Below are positions 56,589 through 64,000 of a stretch of 64,000 nucleotides of DNA, one piece after another (position 1 is the stretch's first letter; each line of letters begins with the position of its first letter). Below the pieces are notes generated by a model. The model was not told the DNA's origin. It worked only from the letters and a program-made list of their open reading frames with translations, and did not search any database. Position numbers and translations under genes: made by a program. Origin of the DNA: Veronia nyctiphanis (GTDB lineage: Bacteria > Pseudomonadota > Gammaproteobacteria > Enterobacterales > Vibrionaceae); assembly GCF_004116385.1 (NCBI RefSeq), contig NZ_PEIB01000004.1, positions 1-64,000 of the forward strand. The letters run 5' to 3'.

Positions 56589-56954
56589 TCATACATTGAT
56601 CAGTGAGCGGATTTCGTTGACTTATCGAGGTTGAAAATATCAGTTGAATAATCGTCATTTTCGTCCAAATAGTGTCTAGCCCTTGAGACGATAAATATTT
56701 TACTCAAAAAAAATACCCCCTTTTTTAAAGGGGATTTTGCCGTGTGCCTTATGGTATAAACCGTAAAAGCGATCACTTCTCATTTTCTCTCTCAATCTCA
56801 ATAAATTATCGGAAAAACGCAATCATCTTTTTTTCTCAATAAGTCCTCTCTAATTCGCTGATTTCAGTGAACTATTGAGCATCATCCGCGTGATCCTTCT
56901 TTTTTTTTGTTTGCCGTAATGGGCAGAGACTTTCAACAAAAGGAGGAAGGCATC
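56589..56954. other. intergenic region before the DUF4397 lipoprotein gene
   Basis: 366 bp with one terminator-like hairpin and an AT-rich remainder that must hold the promoter of the lipoprotein gene. No other feature was seen. Confidence 0.5.
56717..56738 (+). terminator. probable terminator of the acetyltransferase gene
   Basis: Perfect 7-bp stem CCCCTTT / AAAGGGG with a TTT loop, followed by ATTTT, about 130 bases after the stop codon. The flanking A run lets it work on the other strand as well. Confidence 0.55.
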
Positions 56955-58287
56955 ATGAAAAACATCGCAACAGGTTTGATCGCTGGCCTAATGGCGCTGG
57001 CAATGGGTTGTAACTCGTCATCCCATCACGAAACTTCACTTCGAGTGATACATGCAAGCCCCGACGCACCTAAAGTTAACGTGAAACTTAACGGAAACGA
57101 GAGACTGAAAGGGGTCGATTACGGCATATCGAGTAACTTTCTGACCCTGCCGGAGGGCTCGTACCAATCAATATTGATGCCAATTTGCCCGGTGGCGGAA
57201 CGTCAACGGTTTTGAACCAAACGTATCAGCTCAACCCAGGCCGCGAATACACGGTCGTCGCAATCGGTGATGTTGATACTGCTGGCAAGACGCTTGAACT
57301 TAAAGTGATTGAGAATAGTGACACACACGTTGCACATGGTTACGGTCGTGTGCAAGTATTTCATGGTGCACCAGATGCTCCACAAGTTGATATTTATGTG
57401 ACAGCGCCAAATACCGATGTGAATGGGGTATCGCCCAACTTAACACTTAATTACACAGAAAACAGCGGCCAGATTGACCTCCCGCAGGGTGATTACCGTA
57501 TCCGGGTAACGGGTGCAGGTAGCAAGGCGGTACTCTTCGATACCGGTTCAGTTCCGTTGGCGTCTGGCGACGATTGGCTGTTAACGGCGATTGAAAACGT
57601 CTATCCGGGCTCCGCAGCACCCATTGCGTTACAGCTTTCTACGGGGAAATCCTCGTCTATCGTACTCGACAAAGACACTAAGAGCAGCGTGAGGGCAGTA
57701 CACGCTATTTCTACCGCACCAGCTGTCGATATTTTGCAGCTAGTACAGAACTCTTCGGAGACCTTACCTTTAATAACGAAACGGCCTTTGCAAATGTTGA
57801 TACGGGTAATGCCCAACTTGATGTCACAGCGGCCAATCAAACAAACACATTGTTCGGCGGCAATTTCGCATTCGAAAAAGCCAAAGGTTACTATGTTGTT
57901 GCAATGGGTTTGTTAGCGGGTACGGGTAACACAGCGCCGTCGCTTGTGAATGTGTTGGAAGACAGAAGAAAAGTGGCTACCGCAGCGAAACTGACAGTTA
58001 TTCATGCATCAGCAACAACAGGCAAAGTGGATGTTTATCTCACACCGACAGATGATATCTCTTCTGCAACACCTGCATTAGCGGGCGTTGATTTCAAGCA
58101 GTTTGCCACTGGTGTTGAGGTTGCAGAGGGCACATATTCGGTGACTGTAACACCTGAGGGGAATAAAGCCGTAGAGGCCATTAAAGTTTCTAACCTGCAG
58201 ATTGACAAAGGAAAACTTTATGGCATTGTCGCGCTGGATGGAAACGGTGGGATAGGTAACCTGCAGGTTAACACCCTAGATTTCTAA
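56955..58287 (+). CDS. DUF4397 repeat lipoprotein (two frame breaks)
   Basis: Lipoprotein of about 444 residues after repair. It starts with a lipoprotein signal (KNIATGLIAGLMALAMGC, Cys about 19). The mature part consists of DUF4397 beta-domains recognised by recurring VIHASPDAP-type motifs: LRVIHASPDAPKVNV, VQVFHGAPDAPQVDIYV, VRAVHAISTAPAVDI and LTVIHASATTGKVDVYL. Frame breaks by one-base deletion lie near 57,175 and 57,740. The start at 56955 has a strong AGGAGG site. The function of DUF4397 proteins is not established; a cell-envelope or surface role is inferred from the lipid anchor. Confidence 0.82.
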
Positions 58288-58304
58288 TTAAGTAAACTGC
58301 ATCG

Positions 58305-58326
58305 ACCCGGCAAATGCCGGGTTTTT
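58305..58326. terminator. shared bidirectional terminator
   Basis: Stem ACCCGGC / GCCGGGT with an AAAT loop and a following T run. It lies between the lipoprotein stop at 58287 and the stop codon of the convergent isomerase gene at 58327-58329. Confidence 0.85.
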
Positions 58327-59153
58327 CTATACGTTTGAGTATCGTTCTTGAAGTAGGTTTTTCATGAAGAGATTAACGTCCCACAAATTAGTGATTGGCG
58401 AATTGCTCAGGGGAAGTGTTGGCATGTAGCTTCTGGACCAAACTCAGGTGAGATGTAGAATTCATTTTTTCCATCGTTTTTGTTGCGTTCGACAATGGCA
58501 TCCCACCATGCAAGGTGTGCGTCGAGAGCTGACTTATTATGCGGACAGCGGGGATCGTTAACTTGTGGGCCTTGAGGATGACCGACTCGTGCGTGAATGT
58601 AGTCACTGTGCTGAATAGCTCTATTTACTCCATCAAGCTGATTGTGCAAAAGTGATTCGTGAACACAACACCAATGAGAAAAATCGGCATTCAGCCGAAT
58701 CTCGGGAACGGCGTCTAGTAAAGCCAATGTTGAGGCAATTGAAAAACTGAAACGGCCACGATGAACTTCATGAACTACATTTAGACCGATTGATGTTGCG
58801 TAGGCGTCAACTTCACGGATGATGTGAGCATTATCTTCTACTGAGAAGTAGTCCTTTCCTGTCTGTGAATTAACGAACACAGCCCCCAGTTCTTTGTTGT
58901 TGTCGAGTTGCTGTTTTGATAGCGAAATATGATCGCTGACAGAAGCACCATCACGAAAAAGGTCAGAGTGCTGGTGGCCGATAAAGTCTAAGTCATATCC
59001 TTCGAGCAAACATTTCATTTGATGCTTGTCGTTTTCTCCAAAAGGAGCGGGACCTTCCACACCGTGAAATCCCGCTTCTTTGATCTTCTTCAGATTTGCC
59101 TGAAGAGAGTGTTCGGCCATTCCCCACATGCCGCGTACGAACTTTATCCGCAT
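58327..59153 (-). CDS. sugar phosphate isomerase/epimerase-like TIM-barrel protein (one frame break)
   Basis: Xylose-isomerase-like TIM-barrel protein of about 275 residues after repair. Visible elements are IKFVRGMWGM, the second-strand EAGFHGVEGPAPFG, GHQHSDLF, VVHEVHRGRFSFS with likely metal-ligand Glu and His, LNADFSHWCCVHE, YIHARVGHPQGPQV and ISPEFGPE. A one-base deletion near 58,428 truncates the uncorrected frame; the repaired frame continues YMPTLP...LWDVNLFMKNLL to a TAG at 58327. I start at ATG 59153 because the family begins there; longer readings add about 50 non-homologous residues. The substrate is unknown. It is divergent from a hydroxyacid dehydrogenase gene, a pairing seen in small hydroxyacid or tetronate pathways. 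Confidence 0.8.
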
Positions 59154-59461
59154 CTTAGAAATTTCTCCGTGCATTATTTTCGCCACCTTATTCTCTGTAT
59201 TTTGGCAGCTTTCTCTCTTCAGCACTCGAGACGTGCTTGAGTCGGAAAAAACATCAGTACAAAACATAGCGCTTTTGTGCTGGGAAGAAAGTACGAAAAA
59301 GGACAATTCTGTTCATGGGAGTGCCGCAGAGCAGTGAGTCCTATTCATCGCTACTTTTCACAGATTGCAGTGAATAGACAACGGCCGATTTTTCAGCTGC
59401 CTATAATGATGCAGCAGAAGCAACGAACTTTTGTTTTGCATCAGATATAGGGGGAAGAGGT
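59154..59461. promoter_or_regulatory. divergent promoter region, isomerase / dehydrogenase
   Basis: 308 bp between two divergent start codons, so both promoters should lie here. No clear operator was recognised. Confidence 0.4.
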
Positions 59462-60364
59462 ATGGCACAAGGAAAGACACTGGGTTTTATTGGACTGGGG
59501 TTAATGGGTAACCCAATGACAGCGCGGTTACTAAAAGCGGGTTTTAGCGTCAATGTGTGGGTGAGAGACTCCAAAAAGGCCAAAACTGCGACAGAAGCAG
59601 GCGCGAAGCTATGTGTAACCATAGATGAGCTTGTACAGCATTCGGACATTTTGATGTTGTGCGTGTCTGACACTGCAGCCGTTGAATCCGTGATTGAAGG
59701 ACCTCAAGGCGTACTGGAGGCAATCAAGAATAATGATAAAGCCTCACTGTCTCTGATTATTGATTTCTCCAGTATATCGCCACAAGCGACAACCAGACTG
59801 GCTCGATCGACAGGTGACTGTGGTGTCAAATGGATAGATAGCCCAGTCTCTGGCGGTGTGGCAGGGGCGGAAAGTGGCTCTCTTGCTGTAATGTGTGGCG
59901 GCGATAAGTCTGAGATTGAGTCCTTGTCGCCGATTTATGCGGTGCTTGCTAAAAACGTGACCCATGTTGGCGATGTGGGGAGTGGCCAAGTAACAAAAAT
60001 TGCGAACCAAATGCTAGTAAGTTGCAATGTAATGGTCATGGCTGAAGTATTTGCGTTAGCTGAAAAAGCCGGTGTCGATGCGACCCAGATACCTTTAGCA
60101 CTAAAAGGTGGGTTTGCTGATTCCTTACCACTGCAGCTCACCGGTCCTCGCATGGCGGAACAAGACTTCGAAGAGGTTAAGTGGCATGTGAAAACATTAC
60201 TCAAAGATTTAGACATGGCCAATGATCTTGCATTCAGGGAGGGTTCGTCGGTTCCAATGACAGGGCTGGCTGCCGAGTTAATGCGCCTGCATGCGAATAA
60301 AGGTTACCTTGACGCTGACCCCAGTACGTTAGTTCTGCAATATGCTACTTCGCTTGATAAGTGA
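59462..60364 (+). CDS. NAD-dependent 3-hydroxyisobutyrate dehydrogenase-family oxidoreductase
   Basis: Beta-hydroxyacid dehydrogenase of 300 residues. Features are the Rossmann nucleotide site LGFIGLGLMGNPMT at the N-terminus, the family signature DSPVSGGVAGAESGSLAVM with GG after it, and the catalytic-lysine segment VGSGQVTKIANQMLV. The family oxidises or reduces 3-hydroxyacids such as 3-hydroxyisobutyrate, tartronate semialdehyde or threonate; the exact substrate is open. A purine-rich GGGGAAGAGG site precedes ATG 59462. Its divergent neighbour is an isomerase-like TIM barrel, suggesting a shared small catabolic route. Confidence 0.87.
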   Translation: MAQGKTLGFIGLGLMGNPMTARLLKAGFSVNVWVRDSKKAKTATEAGAKLCVTIDELVQHSDILMLCVSDTAAVESVIEGPQGVLEAIKNNDKASLSLIIDFSSISPQATTRLARSTGDCGVKWIDSPVSGGVAGAESGSLAVMCGGDKSEIESLSPIYAVLAKNVTHVGDVGSGQVTKIANQMLVSCNVMVMAEVFALAEKAGVDATQIPLALKGGFADSLPLQLTGPRMAEQDFEEVKWHVKTLLKDLDMANDLAFREGSSVPMTGLAAELMRLHANKGYLDADPSTLVLQYATSLDK

Positions 60365-60878
60365 CGTTAAGTGTTTATTTTTGTGTGACACACGAATGTG
60401 AATGTCTTGAGTTGCAGACTAAATCGTCAAAATTAAGACATAAAAATGTGCTGTTGATCGGGTAGTTGCTATTCAATATTGCGACCAGTCTGCCGGATAT
60501 CTGGATTTTTCAAAGGTTTGGATTATTGAACTGCTTGACGGGTGTTTTTATAGGTGAAATATCTTTTTTTATTCACCTTTTCCTCTTCTATATTCGGCTT
60601 ACATTAGGTTCTATTCATTATCATCGCAAAATAAGTTTGCATAAGTAGTGCTTTTTTTTGACTTTCATTGTCTAATTTTTAGATATAAATCACTAAACAA
60701 CGATCACTTTTGACCAGCGCGATGAGGGTTTATTTTTCCTAGCAGAAAAAGAACTCGGACCTTACAATCCGCACTCAATAAAGACATATCGATTGATACT
60801 TTTTTCCTTCTTTCTGTATTTTCATGATGACATGGCAGAAAGTAAGGCTTTTATTGAATATTTAAAGGGTGGCAAGGA
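60365..60878. other. long leader region upstream of gap
   Basis: 514 bp, AT-rich and without a convincing gene; a 60-codon frame at 60,466 lacks a ribosome site and coding character. It contains the gap promoter and perhaps a long untranslated leader. Confidence 0.5.
60658..60685 (+). promoter_or_regulatory. candidate promoter of gap
   Basis: TTGACT at 60658-60663 and TAGATA at 60680-60685 with 16-bp spacing, 194 bases before the gap start. A single motif match in AT-rich DNA is weak evidence. Confidence 0.35.
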
Positions 60879-62315
60879 ATGAGTCCTGAGAATTATCAGC
60901 ACGAATGGCAAAAGAAGCAAACGATTGCGGAGTCAGCTTCTCCGCTTATTGGCCAGATTTATCGTCAGAAAGGTGTAGAAGTTGTTTTATTTGGCAAAAC
61001 GCTCGTTAACGCCGCGACAATTGATATTCTGAAGGTTCACAGAATCGCACGCCGTTACACAGGCGAAGAACTCTCTCCTGAAAAAACACTGCCGCTCATC
61101 CAAAGCTTGTTAGCGCTTCCGCTGTCACCATGCCGTGTAGATGTGGGCCAGCTTGCTCATCAATACTGGCAGCAACACACTGACACGGACGGTGTGGTCG
61201 ATTTTCTACAAACTGCCTTAGCCGACGCTATCAAAAGTGAAGACGAAGTGAAGCCTCGTGACGTTGTCTTGTATGGCTTTGGTCGCATTGGTCGCTTGTT
61301 GACGCGTTTGCTGATTGAGAAAAGCGGCCCGGGATACCCACTTAAGCTTCGCGCAATTGTTGTTCGTGGTGGTAGAGATGGAGACTTAGAGAAACGTGCT
61401 AGTCTACTCCGCCGCGATTCTGTGCATGGACAGTTTAACGGTAGCATCGAAATCGACACTGAGCGCAAAGCGCTGATTGCTAACGGTAACTACATTCAAC
61501 TGATTTATGCAAACAGCCCGAAAGAAGTTGACTACACAGACTACGGTATTCAAGACGCATTGATCGTTGATAACACTGGTGTTTGGCGCGATACCGAAGG
61601 CTTGGGTCAGCACCTTGATTGCCCGGGTGCAGGAAAAGTGCTGCTAACAGCACCGGGTAAAGGTGATATCAAGAACATCGTGTTTGGTGTTAATGAAAGC
61701 ATGATTGGCGCAGATGACCGCATTATCTCTGCGGCAAGCTGTACGACTAACGCCATCACACCTGTGCTTAAGGCGCTTAACGACAAATATGGTGTTGAGT
61801 CTGGTCACATCGAGACTGTTCACTCATACACCAATGACCAAAACCTGATTGATAACTTCCACAAAGGCGACCGCCGTGGACGAAGTGCCGCAATGAACAT
61901 GGTACTGACATCAACGGGTGCAGCGAGTGCGGTAGCAAAAGCACTGCCTGAGCTTGCAGGTAAATTGACGGGTAATGCGATTCGCGTTCCTACGCCTAAC
62001 GTTTCAATGGCGGTGGCTAATCTGAACCTTGGGACGGGAACAGACAAAGACAGCCTCAACAATTATCTGCGTGAAATGGCACTGAATTCAGAGCTGGCCG
62101 CGCAAATCGACTTTACTGAATCAACGGAAGTGGTGTCATCTGACATCGTTGGTTCACGCTATCCGGGTGTGGTTGATGCGCAGTCAACCATCGCACAGGA
62201 CAACCGCTGTGTATTGTACATCTGGTATGACAACGAATTTGGCTATTCATGCCAAGTGGTCCACTGTATGGAACAAATGATGGGTGTTCGTTATCCGACA
62301 CTCCCAGGTGCATAA
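60879..62315 (+). CDS. gap: glyceraldehyde-3-phosphate dehydrogenase, long form
   Basis: Enzyme of 478 residues interconverting glyceraldehyde-3-phosphate and 1,3-bisphosphoglycerate with NAD(P). The GAPDH core begins near residue 128 (VVLYGFGRIGRLLTR). It has the active-site block SAASCTTNAITPVL with Cys288, the histidine in ETVHSYTNDQ (about 315), RRGRSAAMNMVLTSTGAA, RVPTPNVSMAV and WYDNEFGYSCQVV. The first about 125 residues are an extra N-terminal domain absent from the common form of about 330 residues but known in a long GAPDH class in Vibrionaceae and relatives. ATG 60879 follows AAAGGGTGG. The gene is intact and monocistronic, with a strong terminator. Confidence 0.93.
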   Translation: MSPENYQHEWQKKQTIAESASPLIGQIYRQKGVEVVLFGKTLVNAATIDILKVHRIARRYTGEELSPEKTLPLIQSLLALPLSPCRVDVGQLAHQYWQQHTDTDGVVDFLQTALADAIKSEDEVKPRDVVLYGFGRIGRLLTRLLIEKSGPGYPLKLRAIVVRGGRDGDLEKRASLLRRDSVHGQFNGSIEIDTERKALIANGNYIQLIYANSPKEVDYTDYGIQDALIVDNTGVWRDTEGLGQHLDCPGAGKVLLTAPGKGDIKNIVFGVNESMIGADDRIISAASCTTNAITPVLKALNDKYGVESGHIETVHSYTNDQNLIDNFHKGDRRGRSAAMNMVLTSTGAASAVAKALPELAGKLTGNAIRVPTPNVSMAVANLNLGTGTDKDSLNNYLREMALNSELAAQIDFTESTEVVSSDIVGSRYPGVVDAQSTIAQDNRCVLYIWYDNEFGYSCQVVHCMEQMMGVRYPTLPGA

Positions 62316-62417
62316 AAGGTTGCTCCACAACTTTTAAATACCTGTCAGTAACGACATTGGCTCTCCCGCCAACTGAGGGTCAAAAGCCTTATAATAATAA
62401 TGAGTGGACAGATAATT

Positions 62418-62443
62418 GCCCGGCATTTGCCGGGCTTTTTTTT
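62418..62443 (+). terminator. intrinsic terminator of gap
   Basis: Perfect stem GCCCGGC / GCCGGGC with an ATTT loop followed by eight T residues, about 100 bases after the gap stop. Confidence 0.92.
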
Positions 62444-62467
62444 GATCGTATCTTTCTCAGTGATTGG

Positions 62468-62862
62468 TTACGACTGTTTGTGTTCTGTTACCTGACTGAG
62501 TATTTCATCGCCCCAGCCCAGTAACTTTTCGTCCGCAAAGATGACGGGTGTGCATTCATCTTTAGTATCGTGTCCGTCACCTTTAACGTAATGAGTACGA
62601 TAAAAAAGGACTTTGTAACTTTTATTATCTTGCTGAATGCCTCCGAGAATGACGCGTCTCCCAGTTTCTTCTTCACATCTGAATACGATGAACCGACGTT
62701 TAAATCAGCGATTTTATTCCGCATTCTTTGCCATTGTGCTTCATGACTTGATGAACTTGACCATCCCGGACCGTGCTCATCATTGCCAAGGCTGACGACA
62801 CAGCCTTGTAAGGTGAGAGAAAGCAGGCCAACTGTGAGTACATGTTTTAGTTTGATAGACAT
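62468..62862 (-). CDS. DUF3192 lipoprotein (one frame break)
   Basis: Small lipoprotein of about 131 residues after repair. The signal MSIKLKHVLTVGLLSLTLQGC has a lipobox at LQGC. The mature part has the DUF3192 pattern: RNKIADLNVGSSYSDVKKKL and GDASFSEAF, then after repair YKVLFYRTHYVKGDGHDTK, DECTPVIF and LLGWGDE. A one-base deletion near 62,646 makes the raw frame read unrelated sequence to 62,488. With the base restored it ends at TAA 62468. The function of the family is unknown. Confidence 0.82.
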
Positions 62863-62948
62863 TATCTTTCCTTGATTGGTGCTGACGTTATTTGTACGTC
62901 TTAGATGAAAACTTCACTTTTATGTCGTTAGGCGTTAACGACAACGTT

Positions 62949-63608
62949 CTAGTTTTTTGATGAGAACAGGCCAGTATTCTTCAGTTCTTGTGCGAATTTG
63001 ATGAATGCGTCTTTTTTAGGCTTTTTGACTTTTACTTCTAGGCCACCCATTCCGACAAAGCCGTCTATGGTAATTGTTGGCGCATGTTTATCGACCGTCG
63101 AGGCGACCTTGTTTTCGACGCCACCCATGATGCAGAGTGTGCGTGTAATAACATTTACACTGGTAGGCACTTTTAACTCGACACCACCCATCAAGCAAAA
63201 TACAGAGATCTTGACATCTTTGTGTTTGAATATCGCATCGGTAAAGTCGAGTTCAGCACCACCCATTATGGTGGCGACGTTAATTTTTTTAGGAACAATC
63301 CACGAACCAGAGCGCTCATTACCCCCCATGATGGCCAGAATAGTTTCGTCTTGGCTTTCTTCCTGATCAGCCGTGTATTGCGTACCAAACCTGTAAGACT
63401 TGGATTGAACGAAGTCGTTGTCGACTTCCATATTGAGGTCGGCGACTTGATCAATGATTTCTTCGTGGGTTTTTGCTTCCATTACGATGTCGAGGCGACG
63501 CTCGAAAGCTGCATTTGAAATAACACCATGACTGTAGTTGTAAATCAGTTTATCTACGGTTTCTTCTCTTACTTTTTCTATCGGTCTGTCATCCAACTTG
63601 ACGGTCAT
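62949..63608 (-). CDS. LiaF-like protein with N-terminal DUF1707-type domain
   Basis: Protein of 219 residues. The N-terminal about 60 residues (DKLIYNYSHGVISNAAFERR, then LDIVMEAKTHEEI) resemble the DUF1707/SHOCT-like helical domain. After a linker come five repeats centred on MGG (AIMGGNERSG, TIMGGAELDF, CLMGGVELKVP, CIMGGVENKV, VGMGGLEVKV), the pattern of the LiaF C-terminal domain (DUF2154), which is expected to form a short beta-helix. Unlike LiaF itself there is no transmembrane segment, so it is probably cytoplasmic. The start is the second ATG (63608), with AAGGAG six bases upstream; the first ATG abuts that site. LiaF proteins regulate envelope-stress signalling in Firmicutes; the role here is unknown. 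Confidence 0.75.
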   Translation of the reverse strand: MTVKLDDRPIEKVREETVDKLIYNYSHGVISNAAFERRLDIVMEAKTHEEIIDQVADLNMEVDNDFVQSKSYRFGTQYTADQEESQDETILAIMGGNERSGSWIVPKKINVATIMGGAELDFTDAIFKHKDVKISVFCLMGGVELKVPTSVNVITRTLCIMGGVENKVASTVDKHAPTITIDGFVGMGGLEVKVKKPKKDAFIKFAQELKNTGLFSSKN

Positions 63609-63835
63609 TGTCATCTCCTTTCTTCGAAATTTATTCTTTTCTGTGCTCAGCCTTGTTTGAAATTACTACATGATTTCAGAGCTGAAGCCTAGTTTGTCTT
63701 GATGGCTATACAGCAAGTGCCGTGCCACTTTTTTTGGAGTGCCGAAACCGCATGATATGGCTATTACACTGAATATACTAATAAAGTAGCAGGTATTATT
63801 TACTAATATATGGTGAATAATACTATCGATGAGAG
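63609..63835. other. intergenic region upstream of the LiaF-like gene
   Basis: 227 bp. Starts with the ribosome site AAGGAG (63615-63620, minus strand) of the LiaF-like gene. The remainder is AT-rich and probably holds divergent promoters. No other feature was recognised. Confidence 0.45.
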
Positions 63836-64000
63836 ATGGTTATAGAGAAAATGAAAGGGCTTTTGAACGATAATGTCTACATCACAGAATTAGAGGAAAT
63901 GTTTAACTGGCTAAAGCTGAATCTACATCGACTCGAGAGAGAACAGGCGGTAAGAAACAAGAGAACACCGCCTGTTGAGTTATTTAACCGATTCCAACCT
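63836..64000 (+). CDS. possible start of an unidentified gene (runs off window)
   Basis: An open frame from ATG 63836 (alternative ATG 63851) stays open to the window end, giving 55 codons. The predicted peptide is charged and helix-like (NDNVYITELEEMFNWLKLN, then RTPPVELFNRFQP). A GATGAGAG sequence directly precedes the first ATG. I do not recognise a family, and the stretch is too short to prove coding. Confidence 0.35.
   Translation, partial: MVIEKMKGLLNDNVYITELEEMFNWLKLNLHRLEREQAVRNKRTPPVELFNRFQP

Noticed and set aside
57601-57840. Minus-strand frame inside the DUF4397 gene
   Set aside because: Shadow of the lipoprotein gene; no ribosome site or recognisable product.
60466-60648. 60-codon hydrophobic open frame upstream of gap
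   Set aside because: No ribosome site, AT-rich composition alone explains the hydrophobic codons, and it lies in a probable leader region.

Overview
The window reads as a chromosomal segment of a marine gammaproteobacterium, most likely a member of the Vibrionaceae (Vibrio, Photobacterium, Enterovibrio or Grimontia type). This is an inference from the gene set: a long-form glyceraldehyde-3-phosphate dehydrogenase, a DUF3192 lipoprotein, a DctPQM TRAP transporter, tandem PilZ proteins, a chemoreceptor with CheR and CheD/CheB, and giant VCBS/Calx-beta surface proteins. No phage genes, insertion sequences or CRISPR array were seen.

Layout. (1) 1-34,549, minus strand: two tandem paralogous giant repeat-protein genes. 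The upstream one (34,549 to 7,239) encodes about 9,100 residues once its frame is repaired. The downstream one starts at 7,001 and leaves the window at base 1. Both share an N-terminal module with a coiled coil and no Sec signal, followed by 202-residue VCBS units and then Calx-beta-like modules. The longer gene also has a 9-copy array of 118-residue Calx-beta units, a CBM6 domain nested in a Calx-beta fold, two seven-repeat propeller-like blocks, a second nested jelly-roll-like domain, an EF-hand-like calcium-binding region and an Ig-like C-terminus. (2) 34,550-38,491: prolyl oligopeptidase, a small membrane protein and a methyltransferase, all on the minus strand. (3) 38,964-42,211, plus strand: a DUF1800/DUF1501 pair. 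(4) 42,352-46,947, minus strand: chemoreceptor, CheR and a CheD-receiver-CheB fusion. (5) 47,354-54,577: a CuyA/D-cysteine desulfhydrase-like enzyme and a LysR regulator on the minus strand, divergent from a TRAP transporter, an alpha/beta hydrolase and a nitroreductase-like protein. (6) 54,782-64,000: tRNA-Ser(UGA), two PilZ proteins, a GNAT acetyltransferase, a DUF4397 lipoprotein, a sugar isomerase/dehydrogenase divergent pair, GAPDH, a DUF3192 lipoprotein, a LiaF-like protein and the possible start of one more gene.

Sequence quality governs the reading. I count 26 reading-frame breaks. By codon phase, 25 of them fit a single lost base, and many lie in short G or C runs. There are no in-frame nonsense codons, and the domain sequence resumes immediately after each break. 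The tandem arrays act as an internal ruler: units of exactly 606 or 354 bp become 605 or 353 only where the frame breaks. I therefore treat the broken genes as probably intact genes carrying consensus deletion errors and annotate each as one CDS.

Functionally, the giant proteins look like calcium-stiffened adhesins with embedded carbohydrate-binding domains. They are probably exported by a type I system, but none is encoded in this window. The PilZ proteins and the chemosensory cassette fit a motile, surface-attaching lifestyle. The CuyA-like/TRAP cluster suggests scavenging of an organic acid or of sulfonated or sulfur amino acids.
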